This document shows, piece by piece, positions 11,723 to 21,678 of a stretch of DNA of 64,000 nucleotides; position 1 is the first letter of the stretch; each line of letters opens with the position of its first letter. Location: the NCBI GenBank assembly GCA_002049455.2, contig KV918815.1:62001-126000 (forward strand). The letters are read 5' to 3'. The DNA is from Porphyra umbilicalis (Eukaryota; Rhodophyta; Bangiophyceae; Bangiales; Bangiaceae). The notes beneath the pieces were generated by a model. That model did not search any database and was not told the DNA's origin. It saw nothing but the letters and a program-made list of their open reading frames with translations. The translations under genes were made by a program, and so were the position numbers.

Positions 11723-14563
11723 GGATGCTCGCTCCCGACAGTCAGCGCGTTGCGGCAAACAAAACACAGGCGGCGCATCGCCCGCCGCTCTGCAGTGCGG
11801 CTAAAGTACGTGCCATCGCCCGGCCTGGCCCACGCCCACCCGCAGCCCGGTTGTGGAGAGGGCTGACGTGCCAAGGGGCAGGAAAAGGTGTCCGGGCACA
11901 TGGAAACGTTGCTGCTAACGGTCTGGGAGCGCTTGCACTCCGTCCAGATGCTCCGCAGGCCCCGCCGCAACAGGGCCTTGGAAATTGTTCGCGCCGGCGG
12001 GCCATACTTGCGGCGGGAGGTGACGGCGGTGGAGTCATCTCGAGACCGCGTCGCCGCCTGCTGCTCGCCGGTAGCAATGTCAGCTGCTGGGTCCATCTCC
12101 GCCGCGGCGGCCAACTCCGCTGCAGAAGTAGGCGAGCGCACCACGGCCACAGTGTCAGCGCCGCTCTCGTCAGCGCGCGGGAGCATTGTCGCGGGAGGTG
12201 GAGATACAGTACGTGCAGGGGGTGGGGGCGTCGAACGAGGAGGAGAAGATGCCACTTCCGAAGCTCTGAGTGGGGGAGTGGGTGGCGGCGTCGTACGAAA
12301 CGGAGGCGGCGTCGTAGCCATTGAACTCGGGCTCTGCTCGGATCGGGAAAGAGCCGTTGTTGCGTCGATAGCTCCGTAAACGGCAACAGCGCAGCCGCAA
12401 ACCCAGCGCAGTTGCAAGTGTTGACTGGAGCGTAGACAGCTTGGCTGCGATCGCAGCTCCGAAGCCACGCGGCAGCGGGTAAGCAAAGCGGAAGGGAGGC
12501 GAGGCGGAATTGAAAGCGGCCAAGCGCTGAGCCAAGCGGTAGCGCGGCGACTAAGCGGCAGCAGGGGGCCAAGCGGCAGACCAGGGGCGGTGTTAAGGGC
12601 CGTGCCGGCGGCCGCCAAGCGGCACAGGGGTTAAGGCGGACCAAAGGGGTCCGACGGCGAAGTGTTGTAGACAAGTGGGTGGGCGTACGCAGGAGAGTGG
12701 GACGGCAACGAGGCCGTGAGGGATGCAAAGCAGCGATTGAGTGTGCCCGAGGCGAGTGCGGGCCACGATGAGTCTGCGCGTGCGCTGGCATCCGCCTGTA
12801 GGTGTGTACGTGCGTGCAATCAAGGGACAGGTCCTCGCCAGCACTGTGCCGTTTTTAGTGTGGAAGGCCGGGCCGTGTGCCATGTCGATCGTTTTGAGCG
12901 ATTTCGTGGCGCGGGCCAGGCGCTGCGTGGTCAAAAAAAAGGGGGTGCCGACGCCATTGCGTTGCCCAAGCCACGCGCTGTTGGGTCGCAAAGGAGGTGC
13001 TGCCACGCGGGGTGGGGTCCGCCGTAGAGCACTTTGAGGCCCTTGCTCTTCGGCCCCCCAGACCATGGGCCGCTTCGAGCGAAATCGATGGACCGCGTGC
13101 GTCACTTTCGGCCCCTGGAGGGGCTGGATGGAGTGCTTTCCAGAGACCCAGCTTGAACACTCAAAGGTACACTGAGCCTGGGCCCAACAACCTCCACTCA
13201 AGACCCATGCTCGGCCAGAACTGACGGACCGACCACCGCCTGTGTATCTCGCAATATTGATGTCAGGGCCCCACTCGAGGCCCTTAGTGTGGAGCCTGTC
13301 CACGGGATCACTCTCCAGGATACACTGGACCCACGCCAGTGTGAATCATCAGCCAGCAATAAAAGGAATGAGCACGTTTCCTGCCGCGTGTGAAACGCGG
13401 CCTGCGAGCCGCCGCAGTGGACAGCGCACAGAAGCGCGTGATACCATCGCGCGAGTCCTGGGATGTGATCGAGCAAGGCACGCCACACATTTGGAAGGAA
13501 GGCCGGCGCACAAGGAACAAGAACGAAACGCACACGTGCCCGAAGGACACCGCTGATGACGCCAGTGTCATCGCGCCACCAACCCGCTTTGCACCTCTCA
13601 TTGTGTTCTGCTCGGACCAACCATAAGACGCTCTTTCAATGATCTGCATCGTGTTAGGTTCGGATCAATCGGAAGCCCTCTTTTCATGGATCTGCGCCAC
13701 ATGACTGGTATCTCGACAGGTATCTCGACTTGCATCTGGACTCGCCTCACTTTAGATGCTTCACTGTCCGTCCATGTGACGAGGGGTCCAAGCCCCGCGT
13801 CCACCTCTGAGGCTGGCCTACAGAAGGATCTTGGACCCATCTGAAGTCGTGTGTCAGAATTGATCTCCAAGCCAAAGTGCCCAGTGTACCGAGGTGGAGC
13901 GATACAGCCACAGGTCATCCAGATGACACACAACGCTTGAGATGAGGCCCTGTCATTATCGGGAGAATCTCAATCGAGAATACAGGGAGATTGGCCTGGC
14001 ACTTCTTTGGCCAAGTGTCTGACCAACGACAGGTCTATGTTTGTGCCCAGACAAGGGCCGAACGCCTCCGCTAAGACAGGGCCTGAGGCAGAAGTAGATG
14101 AAGGCACGAGCAGTGGGAAAGAGAATGGGAGGTGGCAAATGCACTGGGCGCAAAGGCATCAGGTTCTTCTTGTTGCCGATGATGTTGCCGACCCAGTCTG
14201 AGAAAAGCACAGTAGCCGGCGTTTTCACACACGCACGCAAAGCCCTCATGGTGTGCTGTAGGGATGGGTTGGACGTGTGGGTACCAATAAAGAACGATAC
14301 GTCGTTTGCATAACACGAGCAAAAAAAAAAAATTTAGAGGCTGCTGCAAACACTGCGTCGCCAACGCCCACTACACAAGCGAGAAGCAATGACGAAGCAA
14401 AAATCTGTCCAGCACCCAGGGCTCCGTACAGAGCCCCGCACAGCAAAAGAGCCGCAACACAGTGGCCGCTTCTACGGCCACGAGAAGGTGGGCGGCCCAG
14501 TCGTACAAGCGGCTACACGACATGAAAGCCCACTCTCTCCTCCATTCCTACCTCAGCCACCAG
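11723..14563. other. No supported gene; weak minus-strand ORF at its left edge
   Basis: A minus-strand open frame beginning with ATG at 12321 runs left into the copia-1 LTR. Its product would be Pro/Ala/Thr-rich, then moderately charged (a KYGPPARTISKALLRRG stretch). It is unrecognised and may be a gene fragment truncated by copia-1. From 12330 to 14560 I see no convincing gene. A 12-base A run lies near 14324-14335, perhaps a decayed retroposon tail. Confidence 0.3.
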
Positions 14564-16814
14564 TCATTTCCTTACCCACGCGGCCCATACCGGGCCGCTC
14601 AAGTCCAAGTCCCTGTATCCAACGACTTTCGGCGCAGAAGCCGCTGCGGCGACCCATGACGCCATGCGGGACAGCAGCGGCAACTGATTGGCAACCTTGC
14701 CGGTGTCACGCACCGCCGCGTGCGGCTCCGGAGTACAGCACCTTGATGCTGCTGCTCCATCGGCAGCGGAGCCCCCCTCCTTGGTCGCGTTGGCCATGAG
14801 CTGGGCCATAATTGTGGAAGAAACCCCCTCTCCTCTGATAATGCGATCTCCCCCGGTATGAGCCGGGAGAGGGGCCGCGAGCACACACGCAATGCCCTTA
14901 GAGGGAGCGGTGTGCGGCACCTCTTCGGAACGCATGCCAGGTGGGGCTTAGGGCCGCCCCCGAGGCTTACATCCCCCTCCCCCAGAGGCAGAGTGGGCCA
15001 GGGCCTGACGCGGACAAGGGGCCACGCGACCCCTCGATCCGGGCCCCTTAGAGGGGCCTGGAAGCTTGTGGAAGCTCCTTTGACCGGGGGGGAAGCCCGG
15101 GGCCGAGATAAGATCTCGGCCACTGTCGATATCCCATGAGGACTTCGATCGGAGACTTGAAAATCTGGCGATAAGTCCCCATTGATGTATTGGGCAATTT
15201 CAGTCCAAGCTGGCTTAAATCCAGGGACCATATTTCTCTTCCAGTGGAAGGGGGCCCCTTGATCCGTGGCAGGGGCCACGAGGACCCCGCATCAGGGACC
15301 GTGGCCCGCCGGGCCCCGGCCCCCTCACGACAGTCTCTACCTGGGTCGGGATTGTGCACGTCTTGCGTCTTGTTTCTGAAGGTATAGGAGTGTATGCTTT
15401 GGGGTCGTCGTGCGTACTCGAATAAATCAGCGTTGCGTTTGCTTTAGTTCCGTCGTTCTGGTGCGCTGCGTTCCCTGTGATCCAGGCGTTTGTGTTCTTT
15501 CTCCTTTGTGTCGCTCCGCATACTGTGCTGAGTTTACTGACGGGGCGGTGCCCCGTCAGCTTTGCGGGCAGAAACCACTACAATAATAACGTCGACGATG
15601 ACGACATCGTCATCGTTTGTGTCAGCGGCCGATGCGGCAGGGGCCGCACGCTTGCTGCGCCCAGAATCCCCCATGGAGGGATCCGACGACGAGGCAGCCA
15701 CGGCTTTGCCATTGCCGTTGCCCGTGGCAGCACTCAAGGCCACCCCCGCAGAGGCCGCGGTGGCCTTGCTCGTCAGAACCACCCGCGGCGAGGCCGCAAC
15801 GGCCTCACGCTTGACATTCTCAGCCGCACCCACCGAGGCCGGCACGGCCTCGCCCTTGCCCTGCCCAAGCGTACCTGTCGAGTACACAGCGGCCTTGAGC
15901 ATCTCGGTCGCATCGGCCGTGGTAGTGCCGGCCGTGCATGCTCGTTTGTAGCGGTCCTTGATGGCCGGGAAACCGGTGTAGGCCACTCCAAAAAGACCAA
16001 AGGCCTCAGTAGACTGCTTGGCCTGCTCCGTGGCGCGGAATGTGTTCCAGTACAGCTTCAGCGCCGCCCACAGACGCATACTGGCCACGCAGAGGTGTTC
16101 GGCCAGCAGGAAAACGATTGCGCGGTGCTCCATGGTATCACGGCGAAGGATCACTAGCTGCTGGCGCGTGGACCTATTCAGGCCGAGTGCGTCGAAAGCC
16201 TTGAATACACGGCCGAAGTCATCCACGGTGAAGTTGTAAGTCGTGGCCACGTGGGCCATGTCGGCCTTTTCCGACGCTAGGGTGCCCCCATCTGGTGCCT
16301 TGGCCTGCAAGACAGTCGCATCGGTCTCCATGCAGTGGCCTTGGGCCACGAGTGCCACCTTAGCCACATTGAGGGAATTGAACCCCTGCTGGCCGTCAGC
16401 TTTGCGCTTGCAGCTTCTCCCTGCGGCCTCGGCTGACGCCGCACGCCTCGCCTCGGCCGACATGAACGCGACAGCATGCTGCAGCATGGGACTCCCGTGC
16501 TTGCAGCTCATGTTGACGGCCTTGGTCGAGGCCGTATCCCCCGCTGACGTGGCCGACATGACAGCCATGTCGTTCTCAGACGTTTTGGCCTGGCCGGCAC
16601 CGCTGCTGCTGTCGCCGACCAAGGCGGCAGGCAGCCAGGCGAATGGCAGCCGGGATGGAGCCCCACTTCGTCTGCCTTGAGGAAGGCCGGCAGGTGGCCT
16701 GCAGCACCCAGGCCGACTGTCCGTGCGCGAGAGAGAATGATGGTGTGACAACCGCAAAGGCCGCGCCACGGCAGAGGGGGCCAGAGACGATGATATCAGA
16801 GAGGATGAGGTCAC
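14564..16814 (-). pseudogene. Unrecognised minus-strand gene split by a solo LTR
   Basis: On the minus strand an open frame runs from 16814 to the edge of the LTR at 15583. On the other side (14812 to 14564) a frame continues to a stop after WAAWVRK. If the LTR and one copy of its 5-bp duplication are set aside, the two sides are in the same phase, so this was one open frame of roughly 490 codons before insertion. The N-terminal 90 residues are Ser/Arg-rich and may not be coding. The best-looking part (about 15950-16300) is helical and rich in Leu, Arg and Phe, with the phrases DDFGRVFKAFDALGLNRSTR and CVASMRLWAALKLYWNTF. Next comes an Ala/Lys/Val-rich low-complexity stretch and an acidic TNDDDVVIVD. 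I do not recognise the family. It could be host or transposon-borne. Confidence 0.45.
14813..15582 (+). repeat. Solo LTR of the gypsy-2 family with perfect target duplication
   Basis: This 770-bp element begins TGTGGAAGAAACCCC and ends AACCACTACA, aligning end to end with the two LTRs of the element at 37200-47779 (roughly 85-90% identity by eye). It is flanked by the exact 5-bp duplication ATAAT (14808-14812 and 15583-15587), with no internal retroelement sequence, so it is a solo LTR left by LTR-LTR recombination. A polyadenylation-like AATAAA lies near 15420. It interrupts an open frame on the opposite strand. Confidence 0.93.
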
Positions 16815-16872
16815 TCACGATGGAATCAGAGGGGATGAGTAGGGTGTCGCGTAAGTAGGTGGTGGGTGTGAA

Positions 16873-17626
16873 TCAGGGGTTGTCATGAATATATCACTGA
16901 GGAATATATCCATGCACTATATCCGTATCCACTTCGGATACGCGCCGGGGACGCATATTCTAAATGCTTTATGAGAAAGAGAGGAGAGGATATATATATC
17001 CTGTCCGACAAGAATTGCAAGATTATATCATATCCGTATTCCAGATATGAGAGGCAGGATACAGGGATATACAACATTATTAAGCTTCTCGGGCCGACAG
17101 AATTCCGGTAAAACGCAGTCCACCTCTCTTTTCCCAATCCGACTATCGGGAGATTCATGTGCAAGCATGTTGCAGCGACAAGCGGCAATCCCGCCCGACC
17201 CGGAGGAAACCGTTCAAGCACGTGACTCGGCCCGCTTGCGATATCAGCAAAGTGTGACACGAGTTTTATAACGGTCTATCTGACGACCGTTTACAAAAAT
17301 GGCAGGGAACTGCCTGGACCGCGCCCGTTGGGGCGCACGCATCAAATGTGAATATCACGCCGTACTTGATTACCATTCAGCACTCAACAAGTGTCTGAAT
17401 GGCGTCTTTCTCTGGGCCCAATTGTGCGGCCTGACGGACTTGTAGGAATAAAATCGGATACGATAATCGTACTCATATGCGGATATAATCTACGTAATAA
17501 TCCGGTTTCGGAGGCAGATATCCGCATCCGGATCTTAGTTAAGCGATTTATCCGTAATCAGATACACCGCATCGGCGTGTATCCGTATCCTGTTCCTCCT
17601 CGAAATGCATATCCTGTAAACCCCTG
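16873..17626. mobile_element. hAT-type non-autonomous DNA transposon, 754 bp, AT-rich
   Basis: The element starts CAGGGGTTGTCATGAATAT, and its right end read on the minus strand is CAGGGGTTTACAGGATATG, giving imperfect terminal inverted repeats. It is flanked by the exact 8-bp direct repeat GTGTGAAT (16865-16872 and 17627-17634). CAGGG-type ends with 8-bp duplications are the hallmark of the hAT superfamily. The inside has no transposase frame. It is rich in short GATA/ATCCG-type motifs near both ends, like subterminal transposase-binding repeats, and is strikingly AT-rich against its surroundings. A related 242-bp copy sits at 39273-39514. Confidence 0.92.
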
Positions 17627-17634
17627 GTGTGAAT

Positions 17635-18983
17635 GTTGGTGTCCACCGTCGGCGCAGTGAGCGCCGTTGAAGCAGTCGGGTAAGCAGGCGATGGAGAGAT
17701 GGTGCGCCGGCAAAAACCCCGCTGCCTACGCACGGCCACCATCTTGACTGGGTTGCTTGAGAGAGCCAATCAGCGCTCCACCTCCCATCACAGGTGTCGG
17801 GAGATCGTCACACGCCCTCCTTCAGGCCCTACAGACCAGTGCTTATGTGTGCTGGTCAGCGGGCCCCATCTTTCCCCGCTGACCAGCCAACACCGAAGCA
17901 TGCGAATGGAAATTTCCAGACAAACATCGTTCATCGCAGAGAAGCCTCAGCAATGTGGCACGTGCAGCGCCCCAAGTGGCTCGCTGGAAGTCTTTTCCGC
18001 GCCTCATGCCTCCGTAACGGGCTGTGCGTCATGGCGTGCGACGTATCCACAACACGGCCACTCCCACAAAATCACGACAGCCTGCCGATGACTGGTCACC
18101 GCCTCAGGGGCGGTTCTCTGGCCTCACTTGCGACTTGGTCCGTGAGTGGGCCACTCAAAAGTAGCAAAATAGCGGCCTGATGGTCACTGTCTTGCGCCTT
18201 GTGCCGTACGCCTGGCATTTCCGTCAGCGAAACCTGGATGGCTGCTCGCTGAGGGCCACCAGGAACGGCTACATGACGGCTCTTCCGTGCCTCGTTTGTT
18301 GCTGTGTGCCTCGTTCGTCTCTGTTGCCCCTCGCCGCAACGTTACCGAGCAAATCGTGGCCCGGAAGCGTCAGTGTGAGCCCCGGCTGCAATCTTGCTGA
18401 GAGCAATTGCATCCCACGCGATGGAGACACGTGCTGACCCGAAACGTAGCCCTAACTTGTCCGACGACCGCGTGCTGCCCTCGTGTTTTGGCCGCAAGTG
18501 GCCCTTCGATCGTTGACGAGCAACTAAGTTTCATCAATGATTGCAGTTATCGTCTCTTTTGGGGAAACCACCCGTCGGATGCCATCCGATTGCCGATTTT
18601 CGATGGGGGCAAATAGCGGACCATTGGAGCATGCTGGGGGGTGATCCGATGGACATTGCCTCCATCGGATTGCCGGCCGCAGGTCGGCCTGAGATCGACC
18701 AAACTGCCCAGTCGAGCCACACGCCAAATTGGCGGCGGGTTTCCTCAACGTCTGTTGAAGAGCCCGTCCCAGCGGCGCGATGCTGTCGGCGGCGGCCACC
18801 ACATCGGCGCGCTGCAACCGGCCGTGGTGGTGCCGTTGCCGTCGTTTCTCCATTTTTCCTGGTAGAACACGGCACGTACAAAGCTCTGGCAGATGGCATG
18901 CACGTATTGAGTCTATTGACAAGCACCACAGAGCGCTTTGGGTGACAAAAACAACCGCAGAGGTCGACAATCAGCCGAAGAGG
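17635..18983. other. No gene seen
   Basis: I see no domain, no long convincing frame and no repeat structure here. Open frames on both strands are short and of ordinary GC-driven composition. Confidence 0.4.
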
Positions 18984-19275
18984 GAGCTGCCAACGGCGGC
19001 GTACACGCGCCCGATCGGCCCTCCTTTCCGTCGCTCTCCTCGACGCCGACAACTCAGCCTCCCTTTCGGGTGCCCCCCGCCCCCCTCCCGATGAACGAGC
19101 TGCCAACGACGGCGTGCACTCGCTCGTCGGCCCCCTTCCCGCCTCTACACTCGACGCCGGCTACCCAGCCTCCCTCCCGAGGACCCCCCGCCGCCCTTCC
19201 GTTGAGGGAGCTGCCAACGACGGCGTACACGCGCTCGTCGGCCCCCCCCCCCGCCGCCCCCCTCGCCACCGATCA
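18984..19275. repeat. Tandem repeat of about 112 bp, 2.6 copies
   Basis: The phrase GAGCTGCCAACGACGGCG recurs at 18984, 19097 and 19208 (spacings 113 and 111). The intervening sequences align, with small indels and expanded C runs. It lies just beyond the 3' end of the minus-strand gene at 19332-21678. Confidence 0.8.
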
Positions 19276-19331
19276 CACAACCGCCCGCCCGGGTACTTCC
19301 CTCTCCGACCAGGCTTTCTGCACAAAGCCCC

Positions 19332-21678
19332 TCACAGCAGCTTGTCGTCGGCGGTCTCTGGCTGAGCGAGCAGCGCAGCTAATTCGGCCTCGTGCGTGGC
19401 CTTAAGGGAAGCCACCCGATCCCGGACGTCAGGCGAGCACGACGCGTCAGCGGCCACCGACCGCCGCACCTTCGCGACGGCCACCGGCGGAATTGGCGGG
19501 GAGGCGAACTCCACAGCGGCGACCGGCCCAGCATCTGCAATATCCCCGACCTCTTCTCCATGCCCCGCAACGAAAAGTTCCTGCATCCGCGCCCGCTCCC
19601 ACCTCCCACACCACCACACTCGTCGCCACCTCACCTGGCTCCATCTCCCAAGCCCCCTTCAGAGCCGCGGCCTCGTCGGCCGACGAGTCCGGCGCGTTGT
19701 CTGCCAACTCGTCGTCAAAGTTGGCCCGCATGGGATCTGCGCCGTCGCAGAGGATGAGCCCGTCCTCCTCGCACGACTGCTTTGAGAGGAATTCGTGCAG
19801 GCCCACCATCTCGTTGACAAACTTCGTGTAGCGGTTGGCGTCCGGGCAGGCGGCGGACTCGGTGCGGCCGTCGCGGATGCTCTCCAGCTCCTTCCGGACC
19901 AATGTGACCGCCAGCGCGTAGTAAGCGGAGCACATAGTGATCGCCCCCTTGTCGTCTCCTCCGGGATATCGCACGCGGTTCTTGACGCCAAGGTAGAGGT
20001 AGCCCTTGACCACGCCAGCAATGACACCCTCGCGGCCACTCGTCGACCGCAAGCAGGAATCTGTCTCCAGGTACGTTGCCGCCTGCGTCGGCATCATCAC
20101 CTCCTTGGGATTGCCGGTGACCTCCTTGAACCAGCCCATGACGACGTTTCGCTTGTACTCCCCGTACACGTAGGAAAATGCCTGGCTGAACTTGGCCAAC
20201 ACGCTTATCGTGGGCGCCTTGACGAAGCGCGCGGCCCACTGCGAGGAATCATCGCCAGAGCGCTTACGACGTTTCTCCATAGTCGTGTCTTTGACGGGGG
20301 AGAGGACCGTCTCTGCCAGAAACTCGACCGCCCGCGAGTTGATGACTTTGGGGTGATCCTTGATCGAGTCGACAAAGATTTGGGTGCGCATGGACGGGGG
20401 CGGAAAGATGTGGCCCGTCGTCTCGGCGTTGCCGATGATGGCCTTGACGCGCTTGTTGAGCAACGTGCGCGCACCGACCATGAAGGTCATGCCCTCGGCG
20501 CGCATCTTGGCCACCTGCGCAGCCGTAGCTATCGAAAACTTTTGCGCCGCGCACACCGGAGGCGAGCACAGCGACGGAGTGCAGGTGGTAGTGACGGGAG
20601 CCTCGTCTACGTCGTGCAGCTTGGACGGCCTCAAGTCGCCGCCGTTCGGCTTAGACCGCTCAGCGTCTTCACCATGCTAATACAGCGGGTCACGCAACAG
20701 CTGCTCCAAGTAAATGGCCTTGGACCGCTTTGACGGGGGGCCCTCCAGGCTGGCGTTGGGGACCAGGCCGCAGTCCATGGTGATGTCGGCACTCTGAGCC
20801 TTCGAGCTCGCACCTGTCTTCTCCCCTACCTTGAGCTGCCTCGCCAGTTTCAAAAGTGCACCCAGCGACACGCTTGGCGTCGCCAGCTCCTTGTTGCCCG
20901 CAATGAGGGCATCGACATTTTCTAACTTACCAGTGAGCGCGAGCAACCCCGCCAGCGCCTCGGTGCTCGACGTGTCGCCGAAGGCGCTCTTGGAGGGTGC
21001 GACGGCGGCTGCGGCCGCCTTTCCGGCGGCGACTTAAGTTTCCTTGGTGGCAGCTGCTTTCGCGTTTGCCACCTTGGCGGCAGTAGCCTTGGCCATGGTC
21101 GACATACGCGTGGTCGTGCTTCTGCCAGTTGAGCGGGGGGGGGTGCCAGCTCCGGCCGCAGTACCCGGCAGCGAGAACATAGACGGGGGGGCAGGCGGAA
21201 GGCGCCTGCGTGGCTGGGGTACGGGGCGCACACGGCCACTGAGGGGAGCAGAGCCCGTCGGAGCCGCAACCGCAGACCTTTTGCAACGCCCCCAGATCGC
21301 GGGCCCTGGGCTCAGCGTCGCCGCCACGGTCGTTCGCACCTGCGGAGCGATCGTCGTCTCCTTCTCGTCGAGGGCCGGGTCGCGGGGACGCGAGGCAGTA
21401 CGCGTACGAGCGGGAAGGGTCGGCGCACACGCTGGCAGGGTCGGCGTCGCCGCCAATACGGGGCGAGCTGCAGTTCCTGCCGCCTCGGCAGCAGCTGCTG
21501 CCGCCGCCGCGTCTCGGTGAGCGGCGGCGTACGCATCGGCCCCTGAATAGCAGGATGTCACGTAGGCAGGGTCGTTAGACCCAAATAAGCGCGGCATTGG
21601 TGCGATGGAGGCGGCCGCCCCCTCAGGCCCAACGACAGTCGGTACGGCAGCGCCACCTGTTGCACGGGTTGCGAGCAA
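19332..21678 (-). pseudogene. Unrecognised large minus-strand gene, decayed
   Basis: A single frame can be followed on the minus strand from an ATG at 21678 to about 19600. It is broken only by an in-frame TAA at 21034-21036 and an in-frame TAG at 20677-20679, and then changes frame near 19590-19620 into a C terminus ending at 19332. The N-terminal 200 residues are Ala/Pro/Thr-rich low complexity with a tail rich in Lys and Ala. The part 20680-20946 includes a Leu-rich helix and a basic PPSKRSK (nuclear-signal-like). The core (about 19750-20560) looks like a folded domain of some 270 residues, with KISVLAKFSQAF-like helices, YVYGEYKRNVVMGWFKEV and a GVVKGYLYLGVKNRV strand-like stretch. The C terminus (VASLKATHEAELAALL) looks coiled-coil. 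I do not recognise the family; host or transposon origin is open. Confidence 0.5.

Noticed and set aside
6125-12321. One minus-strand gene interrupted by copia-1, as in the other nested cases
   Set aside because: The frames at 6761 and 11723 are not in phase, the flanking pentamers do not match, and neither side has a recognisable domain.
19332-21678. Reassigned TAA/TAG codons as an explanation for a frame open across two stops
   Set aside because: The same frame also changes phase near its end, and neighbouring frames use ordinary stops, so simple decay fits better.
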